The position numbers were made by a program, and so were the translations under genes. From positions 1 through 23,429 of the forward strand of contig CAYWMD010000084.1 in assembly GCA_964458575.1 (NCBI GenBank): a stretch of 23,429 nucleotides of DNA, in the 5' to 3' direction. The stretch's first letter is position 1. The number at the start of each line of letters is the position of its first letter. Origin of the DNA: CAYWMD01 sp964458575 (GTDB taxonomy: Bacteria > Verrucomicrobiota > Verrucomicrobiia > Limisphaerales > JADLHS01). The notes under the pieces are model-generated. The model had not been told where the DNA came from. It did no database searches and saw only the letters and a program-made list of their open reading frames with translations. This document shows, one piece after another, positions 14,572 to 21,713 of the stretch.

Positions 14572-15162
14572 TCAGTTCACGCGATTGGGGTGGAGGTCGG
14601 CGCGGATGACTTTTCCGTCGGCGGTGGACACAAAAACCTCGCCGATGTTCACCTCCTTGGTGGGGTTGTCCACCTTGACGGCCCAGAAACGAACCTTCCA
14701 GACCGGGCCTTCGTCGTCGCGCTGCAACCAGAGTTGAGTGGACCTGAGCTTGACGGATTTGAGCATCGGATCCGCCGCCGCGATTTTGATGGCCTTGTCC
14801 GAGTCGGTCTTGAGCTTGGATTTCTCGAGCACCTTGTCGTCGCCGAGGCTTCGTTCCAGCACGCGCATGGGGCGGCTGACCTTGAGTTTTTTGCCGCTCG
14901 CAAATTTCACTTCATTGGCCTTGAAGGTGGCATCCGGATCGTAGAAAACGATGTACCAGACGTTGGGAACGAGGGCGCCGACGGATTTCTCGGAGCGAAT
15001 CTGGACGACTTTGTCCTTCGACTGAATGCCGACGTATTGGTTGGCCTCCTTAACCAGGTCGAACGCCGTGGGTTCGCCGGCCACGGCAAGCCGGGCGGAG
15101 GCGAGCATCAAAGCCGCGATGAAGATTGCGCCGCGAACCAGCGCGATTGAAATCGAGTTCAT
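14572..15162 (-). CDS. Secreted or periplasmic PepSY-like protein
   Basis: This 196-residue protein has an N-terminal signal, MNSISIALVRGAIFIAALML, ending near ARLAVAG, so it is exported. The mature part has two similar alpha/beta halves: FDLVKEANQYVG...VPNVWYIVFYDPD, and a second half ending VWKVRFWAVKVDNP...IGEVFVSTADGKVIRADLHP. The second half looks like a PepSY domain (W.V.f......G.v.v...dGkv), a fold often tied to extracellular inhibition or assembly roles. The family call is tentative. The ATG at 15162 places the signal peptide correctly; the open frame continues upstream to 15966 but only as the antisense of the radical SAM gene. It is first in a minus-strand operon with GT2 and a membrane protein, divergent from the radical SAM operon. 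Confidence 0.78.
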   Translation of the reverse strand: MNSISIALVRGAIFIAALMLASARLAVAGEPTAFDLVKEANQYVGIQSKDKVVQIRSEKSVGALVPNVWYIVFYDPDATFKANEVKFASGKKLKVSRPMRVLERSLGDDKVLEKSKLKTDSDKAIKIAAADPMLKSVKLRSTQLWLQRDDEGPVWKVRFWAVKVDNPTKEVNIGEVFVSTADGKVIRADLHPNRVN

Positions 15163-15276
15163 AACGCGAAAGTAAGCGATTCGGTGAAGCCGGGCAATGG
15201 CAGAGAATGGCCGGGGGCGGCCGGCGGCGGGAAACTTTGCGTTGCGCGAACAGCGCGGCGCGACTTTAATGACCCG

Positions 15277-16305
15277 GTGTTTCAATCGCGACAAGTCTTG
15301 AGCCAGCGGGAACTTTGCCTCAGCGGACCGGCGCAGTCGGCCTGGCATGAGCGGGCCGCGGCGGTGACGCGCGAACAGTTCGGCCGCAAGGTGTTCTTGC
15401 GCGCGGTCGTGGAGGTTTCCAATCATTGCCGCGAGAATTGCGCTTATTGCGGGATGCGCCGCGAGAACCGGACCCTCGCCCGTTACCGCGCCCGGCAGGA
15501 ACAACTGGCCGAATTGCTGATTCACCAGCGCCCCGCCAGCATCACCGACGTGAACATTCAGGCCGGCGAGGATCCTGTGGGGGTGCGCGAGGTGGTTCTG
15601 CCGTTGATTCACACGTTGCGCCGGGAAACGCCGCTGGGCGTCAGCGTTTGCCTGGGCACGCTTCCGCACGAGCTGTACGGCGAACTCCTCGCCGCGGGCG
15701 CCGCGATTTACATCATGAAATTTGAGGTGAGCGACGCGGTCAGCTACGAGAAGCTCGAAGCGCCCGGCACGCTCTCGGAACGGTTGCACCACATTCAGTT
15801 GTTGGCCGCGGGTGGGTGGAGTGTCAGTTCCGGTTTCATTGTTGGACTTCCCGGCCAGACCCCGGCGGATTTGATGACGAGCCTGGACCTGGCCGGCACG
15901 CTGCCGTTGCGCGGTTGCAGCGTAAGCCCGTTCATCCCCGGTGAGGACACGCCGCTGGCTAGGCACGTGGCACCCAACGCGAACTGGACCTTGAATTGCA
16001 TGGCCGCCTTGCGCCTGCGGCGGCCGGACTGGGTCATTCCCGCGGTGAGCGCCTTGAACCTCGCGGATCAGGACGGTTACCGGCGGGGCTTGTGCGCGGG
16101 CGGCAACCTGGTGACGATCAATCTGACGCCGGACAACCTGCGCGGCGATTACGTGATCTACAAACGCGACCGCTTCATCATGACCGAGGAGCGCGTCCTC
16201 AATGCCATCGCCGGCGCGGGCCTGGCGCCGTCAACCACAAGTCTCGCGGACTACTACCGGACCGGGATTGCGCGGCCGGCCAGTGTCGCTGTTGATGTTG
16301 ACTGA
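15277..16305 (+). CDS. BioB/HydE-like radical SAM enzyme
   Basis: This enzyme of about 342 residues has the radical SAM cluster motif C-R-E-N-C-A-Y-C (Cys51, Cys55, Cys58), preceded by LRAVVEVSNHC, and AGEDP at about 96-100. Both are typical of the biotin synthase/HydE/PylB group. SSGFIVGLPGQT and SPFIPGEDTPL further along match the same group. It would bind a 4Fe-4S cluster, cleave SAM to the 5'-deoxyadenosyl radical and act on an unactivated C-H bond. The start is uncertain: GTG at 15277 fits the family length, while GTG at 15184 would leave only 21 bases to the divergent gene and add a low-complexity tail. No biotin or hydrogenase genes are nearby. It is first in the lipid operon, 5 bases before the B12-type radical SAM gene. 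Confidence 0.88.
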   Translation: MFQSRQVLSQRELCLSGPAQSAWHERAAAVTREQFGRKVFLRAVVEVSNHCRENCAYCGMRRENRTLARYRARQEQLAELLIHQRPASITDVNIQAGEDPVGVREVVLPLIHTLRRETPLGVSVCLGTLPHELYGELLAAGAAIYIMKFEVSDAVSYEKLEAPGTLSERLHHIQLLAAGGWSVSSGFIVGLPGQTPADLMTSLDLAGTLPLRGCSVSPFIPGEDTPLARHVAPNANWTLNCMAALRLRRPDWVIPAVSALNLADQDGYRRGLCAGGNLVTINLTPDNLRGDYVIYKRDRFIMTEERVLNAIAGAGLAPSTTSLADYYRTGIARPASVAVDVD

Positions 16306-16310
16306 GAGCC

Positions 16311-17738
16311 ATGACGCGCCGCCGGGTTTTGCTCATCAGTCCGAATCGTTGCACGGTGCCCGATGCGGTTTTTCCGCTTGGTCTGGCGCAGGTGAACGCG
16401 GCCTTGCAGGCGGCCGGCCACGAGACGCGCCTGCTGGATGTGCTGGCCGATGCGAAGCCGTTGGCGGAAACCGTGCGCGAATTTCAACCGGACGTGGTGG
16501 GCGTGTCCTTGCGCAACATCGACAATGTGCTCATCCGCAAACAGGAGACATTCTTTGACATTCTCACCGACATCTGCGCAACGGTGCGGCGCACTCATCC
16601 CTGTCCCGTGGTGATTGGCGGCAGCGGTTTCTCCATCTACCCGGAAATCCTGTTGCAACACAGTCAGGCCGATTTCGGAATCCAAGGCGAAGGCGAGGCC
16701 AGTTTCGTCGCGTTGCTGGCCGCCTTGGACGGCGGCGGCGATTACGCGGAGATTCCGGGCCTGGTCTATCGGCGCGCCGGCCAAATTGTCGTGAATCCGC
16801 AGCAACCCGCCGCGCTCGCCACCCGCCGGGAACTGCCCTCGCGACCCGCGGCGCTGGCCGAACACTATCTCGGGGCGTGCGGCACGTTGAACCTGCAAAC
16901 ACAGCGCGGTTGCCGCCACACCTGTTGTTATTGCACCTATCCGCTCATCGAGGGCCACGCGCATCGCCGGCGAGATCCGGAAGGCGTCGCGGATGAAGTC
17001 GTGCAACTCCAGCAGCTCGGCGCGAAATATGTCTTTGTCGTGGATTCGGTCTTCAATTCCTCGCCCCGGCACGTGATCGAAACGTGCGAAGCCATCGTCC
17101 GGCGCAAGGCGACGTTGCGCTGGGGCTGCTTTCTGCGTCCGCAAGGACTGACGCCCGAACTGACGTCGCTCATGAAGCGCGCCGGCCTCTCGTACATCGA
17201 GTTCGGCTCGGACAGCTTTTGCGATGACGTGCTCCGGCATTACCAGAAGAAACTCACCTTTGCGGACATCCAGGAATCAAGCGAACTGGCGCGGTCGGCG
17301 GAGATTGAACACTGTCATTTCCTGATTTGCGGCGGACCGGGCGAAACGATGGAAACGATGGAAACCAGTTTTCAGAATTCGCGGCAACTGGCCGGCGCCG
17401 TGATCATGGCCGTGGTCGGCATGAGGATTTATCCGGGCACAACGCTCGCCGATCGCGCGCGACGCGAAGGGCGACTGGCGGCGGACGACAACCTGCTTTC
17501 GCCCGCATACTACCTGGCGCCGGGCCTGTCCGAGGAGGCGGTCTTTGCGCAGTTGCGCGAGTTTGCGCGCCGTTCGCCCAACTGGATCGTCGGCGACCCG
17601 ACCCCGGAATTTGCCAGCCTCGTGACGCGCCTGCGCCAGCGCGGCGTCGTGGGGCCGTTGTGGAGTTACTTCGCCATGCTGCAACGCATCATGCCGCAAG
17701 GTGCGGCGGAATTGACCTGTGCTGTTCCCGCCGCCTAA
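16311..17738 (+). CDS. B12-binding-type radical SAM protein of lipid locus
   Basis: The 475-residue product has an N-terminal Rossmann-like cobalamin-binding-type domain (RRVLLISPN, PLGLAQVNAALQAAGHETRLLDV, VVGVSLRNID, VVIGGSGFSIYPE, FGIQGEGE) over residues 1-165. It has a radical SAM core with RGCRHTCCYC, giving Cys201, Cys205 and Cys208. GSDSFCDDVLRHYQKK, HFLICGGPGET and RIYPGTTLADRARREG follow as usual for the class. Such class B enzymes use methylcobalamin or a radical route for methylation, C-C bond formation or ring formation. The family's corrinoid domain often lacks a lower-axial His, as here. It follows the first radical SAM gene by 5 bases and overlaps the ketosynthase gene by 20 bases, linking it to acyl-chain synthesis. 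Confidence 0.9.
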   Translation: MTRRRVLLISPNRCTVPDAVFPLGLAQVNAALQAAGHETRLLDVLADAKPLAETVREFQPDVVGVSLRNIDNVLIRKQETFFDILTDICATVRRTHPCPVVIGGSGFSIYPEILLQHSQADFGIQGEGEASFVALLAALDGGGDYAEIPGLVYRRAGQIVVNPQQPAALATRRELPSRPAALAEHYLGACGTLNLQTQRGCRHTCCYCTYPLIEGHAHRRRDPEGVADEVVQLQQLGAKYVFVVDSVFNSSPRHVIETCEAIVRRKATLRWGCFLRPQGLTPELTSLMKRAGLSYIEFGSDSFCDDVLRHYQKKLTFADIQESSELARSAEIEHCHFLICGGPGETMETMETSFQNSRQLAGAVIMAVVGMRIYPGTTLADRARREGRLAADDNLLSPAYYLAPGLSEEAVFAQLREFARRSPNWIVGDPTPEFASLVTRLRQRGVVGPLWSYFAMLQRIMPQGAAELTCAVPAA

Positions 17739-18969
17739 ACCTCCATCGCCCCCGCACCGGGTGGTCGTCACCGGCGCCGGCATCGTGACCGCGCTGGGCA
17801 GCGGGTGGCGTGTGAATGCCGATGGCTTTCGCTCGGGCCGCGGTGCGTTCCGGCCTGTGACGCTGTTTGACGTGTCCCGGCAGCGGGCGAAGCTTGCCGC
17901 TGAAGTGGACCTGCCGGCGGCGCTGCCGGCGACGCGATTGCCGGACAAAAAAATTCGGCGACTGGACCGCGCCGCACGCTTGCTGCTGATCGCAGCGCAC
18001 GAAGCGCAGGCGCAAGCCGGCTGGCCGGCGGATGCGTCGGAGGATGTGACCCCCGTCGTTCTGGGCACGACCGGTGGCGGCATGGCGCATGGCGAAGCGT
18101 ATTTGCGCCACGCCCTCGCCAGACCGCATGCGCACCACAGCCAGCCAACCCGCGTGGTGCATTACCAGGCGCAGCAACAAGCCTTGAACCTGTGCCAAGC
18201 GTTAGGATTTCACGGGCCGGTGACCACGATCTCCAACGCCTGTGCTTCCGGCGCCAACGCCATCGGTCAGGCGTGGGAACTGGTGCGACGCGGCCGGTTC
18301 AACCGCGCGTTCACCGGCGGCTACGATGCGTTGTGCCAGTTGACCTTCGCCGGTTTTGATTCGCTCCAGGCCGTTTCGCCTGCGCCTTGCCGACCCTTTG
18401 ACGCCCGGCGCGACGGGCTTTCGCTGGGGGAAGGAGCGGCCGTGCTGACACTGGAATCGCTGGGGCATGCGCAGAACCGCGGCGCGAAAATCCTTGGTGA
18501 AATCGTCGGCTATGGCGCGGTCACCGACACGCATCATCTCACGCAACCGCACCCGCAGGGTGAGGCGGCTTGGATGGCAATGAACGCGGCCTGTGCCTCC
18601 GCCCGCGTGACGCCGGCGGAGGTGGACTACGTGAACGCGCACGGCACGGCGACCTTCCAGAACGACGCGACCGAGGCGGCTGCAATCAATCGTTGGGCCG
18701 GAGCGCACGCGGCGAGGTTGCCGGTGAGTTCCACCAAGGCCGGCATCGGGCATCTGCTCGGCGCGGCGGGTTCGGTCGAGGCGGTGGTTTGCCTCATGGC
18801 GCTCCACGAACAATGGTTGCCACCGCAACGCACGCTGACCGCCCCGGACCCTGTCTGCCAATTTCCCATTGTGCGCGAACCAACGGACGCGAAGCTCGAA
18901 ATCACCCTGTCGAACTCCTTCGGCTTTGGCGGGGCGAATGCAACCCTTGTTTTTCGGAGGTGGGCATGA
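17719..18969 (+). CDS. FabF-like 3-ketoacyl-ACP synthase, catalytically complete
   Basis: The 416-residue protein starts its domain with RVVVTGAGIVTALGSG and has the thiolase-fold ketosynthase residues: Cys175 in SNACASGANAIG, His308 in NAHGTAT, and Lys340/His345 in TKAGIGHLLGAAG. SNSFGFGGANA closes it. It should condense malonyl-ACP with an acyl-ACP. Length and motifs match FabF/KAS II. The start is GTG at 17719, inside the end of the radical SAM gene (20-base overlap). The first 13 residues are proline-rich and may not be ordered. It is immediately followed by a ketosynthase-like gene without catalytic residues (4-base overlap), the typical KS-alpha/CLF gene pair arrangement. A housekeeping fabF is less likely, given the radical SAM neighbours. 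Confidence 0.93.
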   Translation: MLFPPPKPPSPPHRVVVTGAGIVTALGSGWRVNADGFRSGRGAFRPVTLFDVSRQRAKLAAEVDLPAALPATRLPDKKIRRLDRAARLLLIAAHEAQAQAGWPADASEDVTPVVLGTTGGGMAHGEAYLRHALARPHAHHSQPTRVVHYQAQQQALNLCQALGFHGPVTTISNACASGANAIGQAWELVRRGRFNRAFTGGYDALCQLTFAGFDSLQAVSPAPCRPFDARRDGLSLGEGAAVLTLESLGHAQNRGAKILGEIVGYGAVTDTHHLTQPHPQGEAAWMAMNAACASARVTPAEVDYVNAHGTATFQNDATEAAAINRWAGAHAARLPVSSTKAGIGHLLGAAGSVEAVVCLMALHEQWLPPQRTLTAPDPVCQFPIVREPTDAKLEITLSNSFGFGGANATLVFRRWA

Positions 18970-20030
18970 GCGGGGTTTTTGTTCACGGACTGGGCGCCGT
19001 TTCGCCGGCGGGCTGGGGCGTGCCGGCATTGCAGGCGGCGTTGCAGGCGGGGCAACCCCTGCCCACCTCGCCGCTCGCGCGCCCGGGATGGGAAAGGGCA
19101 TTGATCACCCGACCGGTTCCGCCACCGTCAGTCCGCCCCGCCTTTCTGACGCATCCGCGGCTTCGCCGGGCCAGCTCCATCGCCCAGCACACCGTGGCCG
19201 CCGCGCTGGAGGCGTTGGGGGAAGAGGCGGCGCGCGTTCAAGCCGGCTCGGTGCGGTTGGGGGTGGTCATTTGTTTGATGGCAGGCTGCGTGACCTACTC
19301 GCGGCGGTTCTGCGAAGAAGTGTTTTGCAACCCGGCCACCGCGAGTCCGGTGATTTTTCCCGAGACGGTCTTCAATGCGCCGGGCAGCCACCTGGCAGCG
19401 TATCTCGGTTGCAACGGACGCAACTACACGTTGGTTGGCGATGAAGGCACGTTCATTCAGGGGCTCGCGCTCGCCGCCGAATGGCTGCAAGACGGCGTTG
19501 CCGACGGCTGCGTGGTGGTGGGCGGTGAAGAGTTGGATTGGGTGGTGGGTGATGCGTTGCGGCTGTTTCGCCAGCACGGCATTCACAGCTCCGGCGCGGG
19601 CGCGGTTTACCTGCGTGCCGACGGCCCGGGCGAGGCAATCGCGGAGTTGGCGTGTGTGACCGACGCCTTCCCGTTTCTGACTCAACGGGATCGTGTGACG
19701 GCGGTGGAAAAAACCAGGTCGCAACTCCTTGCCCGCCGCTCCGGATCATCGGGCGGCGACGTCAATGAACTGCTTTGTTTGGGAATGCAGAGAATTGGTC
19801 GCAACGCCGGCGCCGAACTGGCGGTGTGGCGGAATTGGACGGGATCACGCATCGCGCCCTGGGAAATTCTCGGGGAGGCATTTGCCGCGTCGGCGGCGTG
19901 GCAATGCGTCGCCGCGTGCGCGGCGTTGCGCAGCGGAACGCACGCCGCCGCCAACGTCGGCGTGGTGGGCGTCAACCAGCAAGCCATCGGCGTGCGATTT
20001 GTCAGGCCGGGCTGCACGCCAATCCCATGA
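18966..20030 (+). CDS. Ketosynthase-like protein without catalytic triad (chain-length-factor-like)
   Basis: The 354-residue protein has the ketosynthase fold: FVHGLGAVSPAGWG at the start, the AGCVTYSRRFCEEV and APGSHLAAYLGCNGRNYTLVGDE core, CVVVGGEELDWV, and SSGAGAVYLRAD. By eye the motif holding the nucleophile (ACASG in the partner) reads VGDEGTF, with Glu where Cys should be. There is no HGT and no K-x4-GH; the last region reads EILGEAFAASAAWQ. It therefore cannot condense alone. In type II polyketide and aryl-polyene systems such partners (KS-beta/CLF, often with Gln at this site) pair with the active KS and set chain length. The gene is shorter than typical KS (about 410 residues), mainly from loss of C-terminal-half segments. 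It overlaps both neighbours by 4 bases. Confidence 0.85.
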   Translation: MSGVFVHGLGAVSPAGWGVPALQAALQAGQPLPTSPLARPGWERALITRPVPPPSVRPAFLTHPRLRRASSIAQHTVAAALEALGEEAARVQAGSVRLGVVICLMAGCVTYSRRFCEEVFCNPATASPVIFPETVFNAPGSHLAAYLGCNGRNYTLVGDEGTFIQGLALAAEWLQDGVADGCVVVGGEELDWVVGDALRLFRQHGIHSSGAGAVYLRADGPGEAIAELACVTDAFPFLTQRDRVTAVEKTRSQLLARRSGSSGGDVNELLCLGMQRIGRNAGAELAVWRNWTGSRIAPWEILGEAFAASAAWQCVAACAALRSGTHAAANVGVVGVNQQAIGVRFVRPGCTPIP

Positions 20031-20758
20031 ACAAAAGAGTCATTCTCATCACCGGAGCCAACGGCGGACTGGGCCGCGCAATTGCACAGGCCTTTCTGGA
20101 GGAGACGCTGGCCAATACCGTCTGGCTCGGTGTGCATCGGCGGCGCGATCAGGCGGACGAACTGGCCGCGGCGCATCCCGGGCGCGTGCGCGTCGTGCCG
20201 CTGGACGTAACCAGCCCGCCCTCGTGGCAGCAGGCCCTGGCGCAAATCCTGTCGGCGGACCACCGAATCGAGGTGCTCGTGAACAACGCCGGGACGCACA
20301 ACGATGCCTTGCTGGCCATGATGCAGCCGGAAACGTGGCGCGAGGTTTTGTCCGTGAATCTCGACGGAGTGTTTCACGGTTGTCAGGCGGTATTGCCAAT
20401 CATGATCAGCCAGCGATCCGGACGCATCATCAACCTGGCATCGCTGAGCGCCCTGCTGGCGCCAGCCGGGCAGACCAACTACGCGGCCGCCAAGGCCGGT
20501 GTAGTCGCGCTGACGCAGTCGCTTGCCAAGGAAGTCGCCCGCATCGGCATCACGGTCAACGCGGTTTGTCCGGGGTACGTGGCCACGGAGGCGTTGGCGG
20601 GGATGAGCGAGACGGAACGCAACCGGGCGTTGGAAATGATTCCGATGCGGCGGTTTGGGCGGGCGGAGGAGATCGCGGCGGCGGTCCGATTTCTGGCTTG
20701 CGCCGAAGCAGGCTACATCACAGGCTCGGCGCTCAAAATTGACGGTGGAGTTTTTTGA
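20027..20758 (+). CDS. FabG-like 3-ketoacyl-ACP reductase (SDR)
   Basis: The 243-residue protein is a classical short-chain dehydrogenase: TGANGGLG at the N-terminal cofactor loop, NNAG after strand four, the Ser139, Tyr152 and Lys156 catalytic set (ASLSALL...NYAAAKAG), CPGYVATE, and YITGSALKIDGG at the end, the FabG-style tail. Residues after the first strand contain HRRRDQAD, suggesting NADPH binding. It would reduce the 3-ketoacyl-ACP formed by the KS pair to the 3-hydroxy form, which the FabZ-like enzyme at 10875-11360 could dehydrate. The start ATG at 20027 overlaps the preceding stop (ATGA), and its stop overlaps the ACP start by one base (TGATG), so translation is coupled. Being clustered, it is likely dedicated to this pathway. 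Confidence 0.93.
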   Translation: MNKRVILITGANGGLGRAIAQAFLEETLANTVWLGVHRRRDQADELAAAHPGRVRVVPLDVTSPPSWQQALAQILSADHRIEVLVNNAGTHNDALLAMMQPETWREVLSVNLDGVFHGCQAVLPIMISQRSGRIINLASLSALLAPAGQTNYAAAKAGVVALTQSLAKEVARIGITVNAVCPGYVATEALAGMSETERNRALEMIPMRRFGRAEEIAAAVRFLACAEAGYITGSALKIDGGVF

Positions 20759-21024
20759 TGAGCAACGCGACCGATTTGAAGGCGGAGATCAAGCGCATGT
20801 TGGTGGAAAACCTCATGCTCCAGCGCGGGCCGGAGCAGATTGCGGATGACCAGCCGCTGTTTGGCCCGGGCAGCCTCGGTTTGGATTCCGTGGACGCGCT
20901 CCAGATCGTGGTGGCGCTGGACAAGAATTACGGCCTGAAGATTCCCGATCCCGAGACCGCGCGCAAAACGTTGCAAAGCGTGAACACCATCGCCGCGGCG
21001 TTGGCCGCGCAGGCGGGCAAATGA
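20758..21024 (+). CDS. Acyl carrier protein
   Basis: This 88-residue acidic protein has the phosphopantetheine attachment motif GLDSVDALQIV, with Ser44 as the attachment site, and the helix layout of ACPs (LKAEIKRMLVENLML, DSVDALQIVVALDKNYGLKIPD, TLQSVNTIAAALAAQ). It would carry the growing acyl chain between the KS, KR, DH and radical SAM enzymes of this operon. The DSVDALQ sequence differs from the housekeeping AcpP DSLDTVE, suggesting a specialised carrier. A TTG three bases upstream is a less likely start; ATG at 20758 overlaps the ketoreductase stop by one base. It is the last gene of the operon. No phosphopantetheinyl transferase is in the window, so a global one must modify it. Confidence 0.94.
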   Translation: MSNATDLKAEIKRMLVENLMLQRGPEQIADDQPLFGPGSLGLDSVDALQIVVALDKNYGLKIPDPETARKTLQSVNTIAAALAAQAGK

Positions 21025-21530
21025 GTTTTTGCGAAAAAGTTCGCGGGCAGGCCGTGCGATTGGCTTAACGATTGGAGCGGTCAAGGGAACCCTGATGCGC
21101 AGTGGGGTGTGAAAGGCAGAAGGATCGAGATTGGACCGGACGAAGCGTCGCACGCTTCTAATTTATCCGTGTCGCCATGTCAGGGCGTTGCCTTTGCATG
21201 CTGTCGTTGTGTCAATGGATGCAGATTTCTTTCAGTGGAGGCGTTTGCGGTTACGATGCAGCATCTACAAACGGGGCGTTTGGGCTTTCGTGGCGATCTC
21301 GGGTCCTGGATCAAGTTGTCCGTTTCAACTTCGATCCGGCGATTGGTGGTTTTGATGACCGGCAGACTCGGATTCATGCCGGCCTTGAACGCAGCACGGG
21401 CCGACCGGGCAGACGCCCTGGTTACGTTATGGTTGCTTTCCACGCGGCGCTTGGGGAAGGGCGCGAAGCGCAGCAACGAGCCACCCAGCGCCTACGCCGG
21501 AAATCCAACGTGAAAGAAAACCTCGAAAAC
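21025..21530. other. Stretch of about 500 bases with no convincing gene
   Basis: No open frame here has recognisable domains, a plausible ribosome site or the codon bias of its neighbours. Several overlapping short frames run through on the plus strand but disagree with each other, and one reads into the antisense of the tRNA. Local base composition is more mixed than in the genes. No clear terminator follows the ACP stop; a short GCGAA/TTCGC hairpin at 21032-21045 has no T-run after it. It could hold the operon's 3' end or decayed coding DNA. Confidence 0.6.
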
Positions 21531-21548
21531 ATTGCGTCGAAACGCAAT
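21521..21548 (-). terminator. Intrinsic terminator of tRNA-Tyr
   Basis: On the minus strand a 7-bp stem (ATTGCGT / ACGCAAT, 21531-21537 and 21542-21548) closes a UUCG tetraloop, followed by GTTTTCGAGGTTTTCTTT. It lies 20 bases past the tRNA CCA end and fits a tRNA terminator. Confidence 0.7.
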
Positions 21549-21567
21549 TTTGCCTCGCTTTTTGGAA

Positions 21568-21653
21568 TGGTGGTAGGTGATGGATTCGAACCATCGAAGG
21601 CGTAAGCCAGCAGATTTACAGTCTGCCCCCGTTGGCCACTTGGGTAACCTACC
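21568..21653 (-). tRNA. tRNA-Tyr (anticodon GUA)
   Basis: On the minus strand the sequence folds as a class II tRNA. The acceptor stem is GGTAGGT (21647-21653) with ACCTACC (21572-21578). T8A9 and a D arm CCC..GGG follow. The anticodon stem GCAGA/TCTGC holds loop CTGTAAA, with GTA at 21617-21619. A long variable arm follows, then the T arm GATGG-TTCGAAT-CCATC, discriminator A and an encoded CCA (21568-21570). The GUA anticodon with a long variable arm identifies tyrosine. It is a single tRNA, not part of a cluster, with its own candidate promoter and terminator. Confidence 0.97.
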
Positions 21654-21666
21654 AGCCAGGCGCGCA

Positions 21667-21696
21667 AATTAAGCCAGTCGCCAAAGTCCAACTCAA
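21667..21696 (-). promoter_or_regulatory. Candidate promoter of tRNA-Tyr
   Basis: On the minus strand TTGAGT (21691-21696) and TTAATT (21667-21672) are 18 bases apart and the -10 box lies 13 bases before the tRNA 5' end. Matches to consensus are partial and the placement is by eye. Confidence 0.3.
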
Positions 21697-21713
21697 GGTC
21701 AAAGTTCAAACCC

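Noticed and set aside
15163..15966. Upstream extension of the secreted PepSY-like protein to 464 residues
   Set aside because: The extension is antisense to the radical SAM gene and would bury the signal peptide in the middle of the protein.
21109..21605. Overlapping plus-strand open frames of 134 and 142 codons between the ACP gene and tRNA-Tyr
   Set aside because: They overlap each other in different frames, show no domain or codon bias, and the longer one ends in GDGFEPSKA, the usual false peptide made by reading the antisense of a tRNA T arm.
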